Of a stretch of 5,566 nt of DNA, positions 1 through 4,867 are shown piece after piece. Below the pieces are notes generated by a model. That model did no database searches. It was not told where the DNA came from and saw only the letters and a program-made list of their open reading frames with translations. Every line of letters starts with the position of its first letter. The stretch's first letter is position 1. The DNA is from Bacteroidota bacterium (lineage in GTDB: Bacteria > Bacteroidota > Bacteroidia > Bacteroidales > Paludibacteraceae): contig JAFNAU010000151.1 in the NCBI GenBank assembly GCA_017860335.1, positions 1 through 5,566 of the forward strand, given 5' to 3'. The position numbers and the translations under genes were made by a program.

Positions 1-12
1 CTCCTATCGGAG
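1..12. repeat. Hairpin at window edge (CTCC-TATC-GGAG)
   Basis: Positions 1-4 (CTCC) pair with 9-12 (GGAG) around a four-base loop. The following bases TCGAA suggest the stem may continue left of the window as TTCGA, but that part is not visible. It lies 25 bases before the repeat at 38-65. In the intergenic element at 2277-2500 a hairpin likewise precedes the matching CTACAAA motif, so this may be the first arm of the same kind of repeat. A tRNA T-arm was considered and rejected. Confidence 0.35.
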
Positions 13-37
13 TCGAATAAAAAGAGGCAAATTTTTA

Positions 38-65
38 CTACAAATATGAAATTCCTCTGGAATTT
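38..65. repeat. Short copy of the CTACAAA / TCT-triloop hairpin repeat
   Basis: Positions 38-44 read CTACAAA, followed by TAT and a perfect 7-base stem, AAATTCC (49-55) with GGAATTT (59-65), closed by the triloop TCT. The same layout occurs at 2339-2365: CTACAAA, GAT, then a stem with a TCT loop. The stem bases differ between the copies but pairing is kept. This copy lacks the closing TTTGTAG found in the other, so it is partial or degenerate. It sits in the 116-base stretch after the permease stop codon. Confidence 0.55.
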
Positions 66-94
66 TTCTTAAAAACAAAAAGTCAAGATGACTT
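66..94 (-). terminator. Probable rho-independent terminator of the NCS2 permease gene
   Basis: Read on the minus strand, 94-89 (AAGTCA) pairs with 85-80 (TGACTT) around the triloop TCT, and the strand continues TTTGTTTTTAAG. The stem starts 22 bases after the permease stop codon. It is only 6 base pairs (7 with a G-T pair), so it may be weak, but position, orientation and T-rich tail all fit termination of the two-gene transport operon. Confidence 0.55.
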
Positions 95-116
95 CAATAC
101 GATATCGAAAGAAGTG

Positions 117-1409
117 TTACTGGATAAAAATATAATTCAGAATAAACAGCACAGCCAGGATATACATAGCAATGGATACCTTTTTGAATTTGCCGCTGAT
201 TACATTCAGAAATACGTAAGCAAGAAGTCCCAGAGCAATACCTTCGGCGATACTGTACATTAATGGCATGGCAATGATACACATAAACGCGGGAATAGCC
301 TCGGAGTAATCGGTCAGATCAATATCCTTGATAGGATCAAGCATCATCAGACCAACCAGGATAAGAATTGGAGCGGTAGCAGCACCCGGAATGGAGAGAA
401 ACAGAGGTGCAAACAAAAGTGCTAACGCGAAGCAAGCCGCTGTAACCAGCGAAGTCATACCTGTACGTCCACCTTCGGATACACCCGAAGCACTTTCAAC
501 ATAAGTTGTAACAGCGCTTGTGCCGAATACAGCTCCCGAAAGTGTTCCGATAGCATCTGAGTAAAAAGCTTTCTTTACATTGGGTATCTGACCTTTTGCA
601 TCCAGCATATTAGCCTTGGAACAAACGCCGATAAGTGTACCTACCGTGTCGAACACATCGACAAAAAGGAATGTAAATACCACGATCAGCATATCCCAGG
701 TGAAAATCTGCGAGAAGTCAAATTTGAAGAACAGGGGAGAAGGACTGGGCGGTACATCCATTACACCGGTGAACTTGGTGATACCCATCGGAATACCGAT
801 AATAGCAGTGGCTATGATACCAATCAACAAGCCGCCTTTCACTTTCTTAATCAGAAGAACAGAGGTGATAACTAAGCCGATAAGAGCAAGCAGGGCGGTA
901 CCTGAGGTAATCTGACCAATAGTTACAAGAGTAGCGTCATTTTTAACAACGATACCTGAACTTTGTAAACCTACAAAGGCGATAAATAACCCAATTCCGG
1001 CACTGATTGCGTTTTTGAGAGTAGCCGGTATCGCATCGACAATAGCTGCGCGCAAATTGAAAAAGTTCAGTACAAGAAAAATTAAACCTTCGCAAAGGAT
1101 AGCAGTAAGTGCAAATTGCCACGAATAGCCCATGCCCAGACAAACTGTGAATGCAAAGAAAGCATTCATTCCCATACCTGGAGCTTGTGCAAAAGGTAAC
1201 TTTGCCAGTAAAGACATGGCAAGTGTCCCAACAATGGATGCTACAGCTGTTGCCGTAAACAGAGCACCTTTATCCATTCCTGTAGCAGCAAGAATGTTAG
1301 GATTTACAGCCAGAATATAGGCCATCGTTAAAAAAGTGGTAATACCGGCAAGAATTTCCGTTCTCATGGTCGAGCCACTTCCCTTTATCTGAAAATATTT
1401 TTCAAACAT
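117..1409 (-). CDS. NCS2 family purine (adenine/guanine/hypoxanthine) permease
   Basis: This is a 430-residue integral inner-membrane transporter of the NCS2 (nucleobase:cation symporter-2) family, AzgA/AdeP-like branch, which imports purine bases with protons. Length is typical. The sequence is hydrophobic throughout, with about a dozen or more membrane segments. Family signatures are visible: the N-terminal TEILAGITTFLTMAYI (17-32), APGMGMNAFF (76-85), FVDVFDTVGTLIG (249-261, with acidic residues expected near the substrate site), and GTSAVTTYVESASG with SEGGRTG (296-317). The ATG at 1409 is preferred because homologues begin with a similar short charged stretch before RTEI. The gene lies 41 bases downstream of the DUF5020 gene with no convincing promoter or terminator between, so co-transcription is likely. 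Substrate choice among adenine, guanine and hypoxanthine cannot be read from the sequence. Confidence 0.93.
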   Translation of the reverse strand: MFEKYFQIKGSGSTMRTEILAGITTFLTMAYILAVNPNILAATGMDKGALFTATAVASIVGTLAMSLLAKLPFAQAPGMGMNAFFAFTVCLGMGYSWQFALTAILCEGLIFLVLNFFNLRAAIVDAIPATLKNAISAGIGLFIAFVGLQSSGIVVKNDATLVTIGQITSGTALLALIGLVITSVLLIKKVKGGLLIGIIATAIIGIPMGITKFTGVMDVPPSPSPLFFKFDFSQIFTWDMLIVVFTFLFVDVFDTVGTLIGVCSKANMLDAKGQIPNVKKAFYSDAIGTLSGAVFGTSAVTTYVESASGVSEGGRTGMTSLVTAACFALALLFAPLFLSIPGAATAPILILVGLMMLDPIKDIDLTDYSEAIPAFMCIIAMPLMYSIAEGIALGLLAYVFLNVISGKFKKVSIAMYILAVLFILNYIFIQ

Positions 1410-1450
1410 AAATTTGATATATTAATGGTAAATTTTAAGTTTCACTGAAT

Positions 1451-2149
1451 TTAGAAATTCCATTTTACAGCCAGCGTGGGATTAACCATAAATCCTTCAT
1501 TACCACCAAAATTGGTGGAGACTTCAACTTCACTACCAGCAGAGATATTCGGTGTGAAATTATACCAAAGCTGAGGTTCGGTGATGAATACCGGATTGGC
1601 ATCAGCGCCTGCGTTGGCATAAGTTCCTTTTTCCCACCATAAATCAGCAAAACCTGTGAAAGTTAATTTTTTACTGAGCATTTGAATCGTCCAAACACCG
1701 GTGAATTGCGGGGTGTAGTTTTTCCCTACGATGTTTTTGGCTAATGCTTTGAGATTCAGTGTTCTCGAGAAATCTTTGCTGTGCATGAAATAATCAACAC
1801 CAAGCAGCCAGGCGTTGTTGATTGCATACGAACCGCCGGTATAGTCCGAAGTGGTGGCATATCCACCAAGACCGCCGTTATACTCTATCTGCGCGCTCAG
1901 CGGGCCTCCCCAGAAGTTAAGGCAACGGGCAATTTCCATGTAGCTTCCTGATGGGGAATTCTTGCTGCCATAGTTAAAATCATAATCGATAAATGCAAAT
2001 GTATTACCCCATTTATCGGGTTTAAACATTTCAAAAGTTGTTGTTACATGCTTTCTGTTTTCTCCAAAATCGTAATGAATTTGAAGATTCTGTGCCTGAG
2101 CAACTGATACAGTACCTAATAATAACAGTGCGAATAGTACTTTTCTCAT
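1451..2149 (-). CDS. DUF5020 family outer-membrane protein, Tsx/OmpK-like channel
   Basis: This is a 232-residue secreted protein. Residues 1-20 are a clear signal peptide (MRK, hydrophobic LFALLLLGTVSVA, then AQAQ), with cleavage likely after AQA or AQAQ. The mature part is rich in alternating aromatic/polar strands (YDFGENRKH, FAFIDYDFNY, FADLWWEKG, TEPQLWYNF) and ends in Phe (VKWNF), the usual C-terminal signature of outer-membrane beta-barrels. The pattern matches DUF5020, which I recall as related to the Tsx/OmpK nucleoside-specific channel group. The purine permease directly downstream supports a role as outer-membrane pore for nucleosides or nucleobases; that function is inferred. The ATG at 2149 is set by the signal peptide. 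No TAnnTTTG promoter is obvious upstream. Confidence 0.82.
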   Translation of the reverse strand: MRKVLFALLLLGTVSVAQAQNLQIHYDFGENRKHVTTTFEMFKPDKWGNTFAFIDYDFNYGSKNSPSGSYMEIARCLNFWGGPLSAQIEYNGGLGGYATTSDYTGGSYAINNAWLLGVDYFMHSKDFSRTLNLKALAKNIVGKNYTPQFTGVWTIQMLSKKLTFTGFADLWWEKGTYANAGADANPVFITEPQLWYNFTPNISAGSEVEVSTNFGGNEGFMVNPTLAVKWNF

Positions 2150-2276
2150 AACCTGATGTTTTTTAAGAATTAATTAATATTTATTTAGTGATAAATGAAA
2201 TTCCTGTTTTAATGAATATCCGGAAATTTTTAAAAGAAAATATCTGTGCTATGCATCATTTGATAAAAAATCACTA
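2150..2276. other. A/T-rich leader region upstream of the DUF5020 gene
   Basis: These bases lie between the DUF5020 start codon and the inverted-repeat element. They must hold the promoter of the transport operon unless it lies inside the element, but I see no match to TTTG-N19-TAnnTTTG on the minus strand. No purine-riboswitch fold is recognisable. Positions 2263-2272 carry the left copy of the 10-base direct repeat described with the element. Confidence 0.4.
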
Positions 2277-2298
2277 TTGTCCGATAAAGTTTAATATG

Positions 2299-2315
2299 TT
2301 GCCACTCTGTGGCAA
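2299..2315. repeat. Hairpin, TTGCCAC-TCT-GTGGCAA
   Basis: A perfect 7-base-pair stem (2299-2305 with 2309-2315) is closed by the triloop TCT. It is the first arm of the structured core of the intergenic element. The TCT loop recurs in the hairpins at 2351-2365 and 49-65 although the stems differ. Confidence 0.6.
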
Positions 2316-2338
2316 GAAATCTTATTTTTCACATCTTA

Positions 2339-2397
2339 CTACAAAGATTTAGCTACTCTGTGGTTGTTCTTGCAACAGCGTTGCAAAATATTTGTAG
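2339..2397. repeat. Three-way-junction palindrome closed by CTACAAA/TTTGTAG
   Basis: The outer stem pairs CTACAAA (2339-2345) with TTTGTAG (2391-2397), 7 perfect pairs. It encloses two hairpins: AGCTAC (2351-2356) with GTGGTT (2360-2365), loop TCT, using two G-T pairs; and TTGCAAC (2370-2376) with GTTGCAA (2380-2386), loop AGC, a perfect 7-base-pair stem. Such a two-armed fold is typical of short dispersed intergenic repeats rather than of a transcription terminator. The G-T pairs favour the fold in RNA or in single-stranded DNA on the plus strand. The half-copy at 38-65 supports a repeat family. Confidence 0.65.
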
Positions 2398-2420
2398 CAA
2401 TTTGGTAACGAGAGGAAAGC

Positions 2421-2437
2421 AAGCCCCTGCGGGGCTT
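2421..2437. repeat. GC-rich hairpin, AAGCCCC-TGC-GGGGCTT
   Basis: A perfect 7-base-pair stem (2421-2427 with 2431-2437) with triloop TGC is the most G/C-rich feature in an otherwise A/T-rich gap. It belongs to the structured core of the 2277-2500 element. On the plus strand it is followed by AATATCCTTATTTG, too poor in T to be a confident terminator, and no plus-strand gene is upstream. Confidence 0.55.
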
Positions 2438-2515
2438 AATATCCTTATTTGTTTCGATTACAGTAAATTAGAAGTGCTTTTTGTGTTTTTTGTCGGACAA
2501 CAATAATAAAAAATC

Positions 2516-2780
2516 TCAGAATTAAGCAGTAAAGGTGAAAAAAACTCTAAAATATACTGAAATAGTTACGTTTGGAAAAACAGATAAAAAATGAAGGGCT
2601 TTGTTAAAAAACAGAGAAAAACAATTTTTAATCCTTACCGGATTAATTACAAATAAACAAGTGCAAAATTATAAAAATTAAATTATTTTTTTTCATAATT
2701 ATTGGTGATTTAGAGAAAAACTCAGAAATAATATTCCTGAGTAACTGCTAATCAGTATGAAAGCAAATAATATGAAGTGG
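2516..2780. other. A/T-rich gene-free stretch downstream of rpoD
   Basis: I see no gene here. Two hairpins are visible. TTAATCC (2628-2634) pairs with GGATTAA (2640-2646) around TTACC. ACTCAG (2720-2725) pairs with CTGAGT (2737-2742) around an A/T-rich loop that can pair further. On the minus strand a TAATTTTG box (2671-2664) matches TAnnTTTG and lies upstream of the first hairpin, which is followed by a T-rich run, but there is no -33 TTTG at the expected spacing. A very small transcript is conceivable, not shown. Confidence 0.35.
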
Positions 2781-2815
2781 AAAAATAAAAAAGCAACACC
2801 CCGAAAGTGTTGCTT
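2781..2815 (-). terminator. Rho-independent terminator of rpoD
   Basis: On the minus strand AAGCAACAC (2815-2807) pairs perfectly with GTGTTGCTT (2799-2791) over 9 bases around a 7-base loop (TTTCGGG), and the strand continues TTTTATTTTT (2790-2781). The stem begins about 30 bases after the rpoD stop codon. Stem length, loop and T tract make this a convincing intrinsic terminator that isolates rpoD from the transport operon. Confidence 0.88.
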
Positions 2816-2845
2816 AGTATTTGTTTTTTACCACAATGTAATTTT

Positions 2846-3706
2846 CTAGCCCAGATATGTCTTCAGAAGTTTGCTTTTTGAGCTTTGTCTTAATCTTCTG
2901 ATGGCTTTTTCTTTGATTTGACGAACACGTTCACGTGTCAGACCAAATTCATCACCGATTTCTTCGAGTGTCATTTCCGGAATACCGATGCCAAAGAATT
3001 TTTTTACAATTTCGTGTTCACGCTCACTCAGCGTTGATAATGCACGTTCTATTTCTTTTGACAGGGATTCGTTAATCAGCACACGGTCGGCATTGGGCGA
3101 ATCGTCGTTAATCATCACGTCAAGCAGGCTATTGTCTTCACCTTCAACAAACGGAGCATCAACGGACACATGACGTCCGGAGACTTTCATTGTATCTGCA
3201 ATTTTATCAACAGGAATGTCAAGCTCGTCAGCGAGTTCCTCGGCTGAAGGTTTGCGTTCATTTTCCTGCTCAAATTTTGAAAATGCTTTGTTGATTTTGT
3301 TCAGTGAGCCTACCTGATTTAAAGGTAAACGAACAATACGTGACTGCTCAGCCAAAGCCTGTAGGATGGATTGACGAATCCACCATACAGCATAGGAGAT
3401 AAACTTGAACCCACGTGTTTCGTCAAATTTTTCAGCAGCTTTTATCAGTCCCAGGTTACCTTCGTTGATAAGGTCGGGAAGGCTTAATCCCTGATTTTGA
3501 TACTGTTTTGCCACCGAAACGACGAAACGCAGATTTGCTCGCGTGAGTTTCTCCAACGCCAGACGATCTCCGTTCTTAATACGCTGAGCAAGTTCTACTT
3601 CTTCTTCAACAGTAATAAGGTCTTCGCGTCCGATCTCTTGCAGATACTTGTCAAGTGATGCGCTCTCGCGGTTTGTGATTGATTTAGTAATTTTTAATTG
3701 TCTCAT
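2846..3706 (-). CDS. rpoD: RNA polymerase primary sigma factor RpoD (sigma-70 family)
   Basis: This 286-residue protein is the housekeeping sigma factor of the Bacteroidota type, which directs RNA polymerase to -33 TTTG / -7 TAnnTTTG promoters. Region 1.2 covers about 15-47 (LDKYLQEIGRED). Region 2 covers about 53-122, with the core-binding DLINEGNLGLIKAAEKFD (78-95) and the -10-melting and recognition part FKFISYAVWWIRQSILQALAE (starting at 100). Region 3 is about 130-205. Region 4 is about 222-283, with the helix-turn-helix MTLEEIGDEFGLTRERVRQIKE (starting at 245). Region 1.1 and the long non-conserved insert of the proteobacterial protein are absent, as usual in this phylum. A promoter-like site lies just upstream and a strong terminator downstream, so it can be transcribed alone. 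The start is fixed by typical family N-termini (MRQLKITKSITNRES). Confidence 0.97.
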   Translation of the reverse strand: MRQLKITKSITNRESASLDKYLQEIGREDLITVEEEVELAQRIKNGDRLALEKLTRANLRFVVSVAKQYQNQGLSLPDLINEGNLGLIKAAEKFDETRGFKFISYAVWWIRQSILQALAEQSRIVRLPLNQVGSLNKINKAFSKFEQENERKPSAEELADELDIPVDKIADTMKVSGRHVSVDAPFVEGEDNSLLDVMINDDSPNADRVLINESLSKEIERALSTLSEREHEIVKKFFGIGIPEMTLEEIGDEFGLTRERVRQIKEKAIRRLRQSSKSKLLKTYLG

Positions 3707-3729
3707 AGGGGAAGAAAAAATTTAGCCTG

Positions 3730-3760
3730 CAAAGGTAATGAAATTTTTAATTATTTGAAA
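3730..3760 (-). promoter_or_regulatory. Probable Bacteroidota-type promoter of rpoD
   Basis: Read on the minus strand, 3737-3730 is TACCTTTG, a full match to the -7 consensus TAnnTTTG. Exactly 19 bases upstream, 3760-3757 is TTTC, three of four bases of the -33 TTTG. The box ends 23 bases before the ATG, so transcription would start roughly 15-18 bases upstream of the start codon. The leader has no purine-rich Shine-Dalgarno sequence. If correct, rpoD is read by its own holoenzyme. Confidence 0.65.
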
Positions 3761-3896
3761 ATTAATAATGTAAATAAGCTTCAGCTACAGCCAAATATTT
3801 TTTATTTTAAAATTAATTAAACTCAATATTATCCTTTTTGTTGTAGAAACTTTCAGTTTTGCTTGAAAATACTTATTGCTACTATTACGAGATTAA

Positions 3897-3919
3897 AACA
3901 AAATACAGAGGTATTTGTT
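3897..3919 (-). terminator. Possible weak terminator of the esterase gene
   Basis: On the minus strand GTT-GTATTT-like pairing is seen as AAATAC (3916-3911) with GTATTT (3906-3901) around CTCT, extended by three pairs past one bulged base, and followed by GTTTTAATC. It lies about 30 bases after the esterase stop codon. The stem is all A/T but for one or two pairs, so termination would be inefficient. A second A/T palindrome, TTTCAA/TTGAAA (3919-3934), sits beside it. Read-through towards rpoD is possible. Confidence 0.35.
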
Positions 3920-3948
3920 TTCAAATTTTTGAAATGGTAATGCAATTA

Positions 3949-4773
3949 TTATTTCACAGAAGATTTGAAGTAATCAGAAAAGAATTGAGCCTGATATTTT
4001 ATGGCATTGTTCCAGTATTCTCTGTTGTGCTGTCCCGGTCGTGATATAAAATCGTGAGGAATGTTGAGATATGTAAGTTCTTCGTGCAGACGGACATTCA
4101 CCGGGTAAAAGAAATCTTCGGTACCGCAATCGAAAATGATATTTAGACTTTTAGGTGTCAGCAGGTGAAGCTGATTAATTACCGTATTGTTTTCCCAGTT
4201 TTGGGGATAACTGAGCTGTTCGCCGAGCCGTTTGGACAGATCCCAGTTGTTTGGGAACGGGCGTATGTCGACACCCCCGCTCATGCTGCCACAGGCTCCG
4301 AACACATCCTGATGGCGAAAAGCCAGATAAAGAGCGCCATGACCACCCATGCTCAGACCGGAAATAGCTCTTCCGCTTCGGTTTTTGATCGTTTTGTAAT
4401 TTTTATCCACCCATTGTATCAGTTCGCCGGCTACGTAGGTTTCGTAGCGGAATGTGCTATCGATAGGACTATCGAAATACCAGCTGCCGTAATTACCATC
4501 GGGACAGACAACGATAAACTGATACTGATCGGCCAGATAATTGATATTTGGCATGTGCAGAGTCCAGTTGTCATACTTGCCGCTATATCCGTGCAGTAGA
4601 TAAAGTACCGGCATTTTTTCGGTCTTTGTATAAGTGTCGGGAGTGATTACAACCGCCTTGATGCTTTTCTTCATCGAAGGGCTGTATGTGAGGACTGTGT
4701 CAACTTTAGAGGCATATAAACTGCTTACGTTCAGACAGATTATCAGAATAAAAAGTTTCAGGATAGATTTCAT
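3949..4773 (-). CDS. Secreted alpha/beta-hydrolase, putative esterase (esterase D / S-formylglutathione hydrolase-like)
   Basis: This 274-residue protein belongs to the putative-esterase family (Pfam 'Esterase', PF00756), which includes S-formylglutathione hydrolases, feruloyl and acetyl-xylan esterases and mycolyltransferases. Residues 1-21 form a signal peptide (MKSILK, hydrophobic LFILIICLNVSSL, then YA), so it acts in the periplasm or outside, which argues against a cytoplasmic formaldehyde-detoxifying role. The oxyanion-hole region is LYLLHGYSG (57-65). The nucleophile is Ser141 in GLSMGGHGA, the probable acid Asp220 in FDCGTEDFF, and the His His249 in PGQHNREYW, so the triad is complete. 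There are no extra carbohydrate-binding domains. It stands alone between a terminator and rpoD and no polysaccharide-utilisation genes are near, so the natural ester substrate cannot be inferred. The ATG at 4773 is fixed by the signal peptide. Confidence 0.88.
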   Translation of the reverse strand: MKSILKLFILIICLNVSSLYASKVDTVLTYSPSMKKSIKAVVITPDTYTKTEKMPVLYLLHGYSGKYDNWTLHMPNINYLADQYQFIVVCPDGNYGSWYFDSPIDSTFRYETYVAGELIQWVDKNYKTIKNRSGRAISGLSMGGHGALYLAFRHQDVFGACGSMSGGVDIRPFPNNWDLSKRLGEQLSYPQNWENNTVINQLHLLTPKSLNIIFDCGTEDFFYPVNVRLHEELTYLNIPHDFISRPGQHNREYWNNAIKYQAQFFSDYFKSSVK

Positions 4774-4790
4774 GGGATTTTATTTTTTTT

Positions 4791-4798
4791 CAAAGGTA
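4791..4798 (-). promoter_or_regulatory. Probable -7 box of the esterase promoter
   Basis: On the minus strand 4798-4791 reads TACCTTTG, matching TAnnTTTG and identical to the box before rpoD. It ends 17 bases before the ATG, giving a very short leader that is almost all A and T (a run of eight A, then TAAAATCCC). No TTTG is present 19-21 bases further upstream; that region is occupied by the htrA terminator hairpin. The promoter may therefore be weak or need an activator. Confidence 0.55.
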
Positions 4799-4810
4799 AC
4801 AAAAATATGT

Positions 4811-4847
4811 AAAAAGACTGACATTTCGTGTGAAAGTCAGTCTTTTT
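4811..4847 (-). terminator. Strong rho-independent terminator of the HtrA-like gene
   Basis: AAAAAGACTGAC (4811-4822) pairs perfectly with GTCAGTCTTTTT (4836-4847), 12 pairs. TTTC (4824-4827) pairs further with GAAA (4832-4835), leaving one bulged A and a four-base loop. Because of the A run on one side and the T run on the other it can work on both strands. On the minus strand it lies 20 bases after the protease stop codon. No plus-strand gene needs it here. Confidence 0.88.
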
Positions 4848-4867
4848 ACCGATAATTTATCCGCAAC

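Larger units (their letters stand above)
2277..2500. mobile_element. Non-coding MITE-like element with terminal inverted repeats
   Basis: The left end is TTGTCCGATAAA (2277-2288) and the right end TTTGTCGGACAA (2489-2500); they are inverted complements at 11 of 12 positions. ATAAAAAATC occurs at 2263-2272 and again at 2506-2515, that is 4 and 5 bases outside the inverted repeats, like a target-site duplication, though it is low complexity. The element has no credible coding capacity but contains four hairpins, two of them nested inside a closing stem. Size (224 bases), terminal repeats and lack of a transposase fit a miniature inverted-repeat element mobilised in trans, or a remnant of an insertion sequence. 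The exact boundary and the transposase family are unknown. Confidence 0.5.

Noticed and set aside
1..20. tRNA T-arm-like bases (TCGA context) at the left edge
   Set aside because: On neither strand can a 5-base-pair T stem be formed around a TTCGAnT loop; only a simple CTCC/GGAG hairpin is present.
1403..1410. TATGTTTG, a TAnnTTTG match on the minus strand at the permease start codon
   Set aside because: It overlaps the ATG itself and continues into the coding sequence, so it cannot be the promoter of this gene; it is a chance match.
1447..1460. GAATTTAGAAATTC palindrome between the DUF5020 and permease genes
   Set aside because: It overlaps the DUF5020 stop codon, is all A/T except its ends, has a two-base loop and no following T tract, so it is not supported as a terminator.
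2150..2276. Purine riboswitch controlling the transport operon
   Set aside because: The function made it worth looking for, but no three-way junction with the conserved purine-riboswitch core could be recognised in the leader.
2309..2506. Plus-strand 65-codon open frame across the structured element
   Set aside because: It runs straight through the hairpins and the right inverted repeat, has no ribosome-binding or promoter signal, and its composition reflects the repeat DNA. It would be an artefact if annotated as a protein.
4165..4599. Plus-strand 144-codon open frame opposite the esterase gene
   Set aside because: It lies wholly antisense to a gene with a signal peptide and complete catalytic triad, and shows no recognisable domain.
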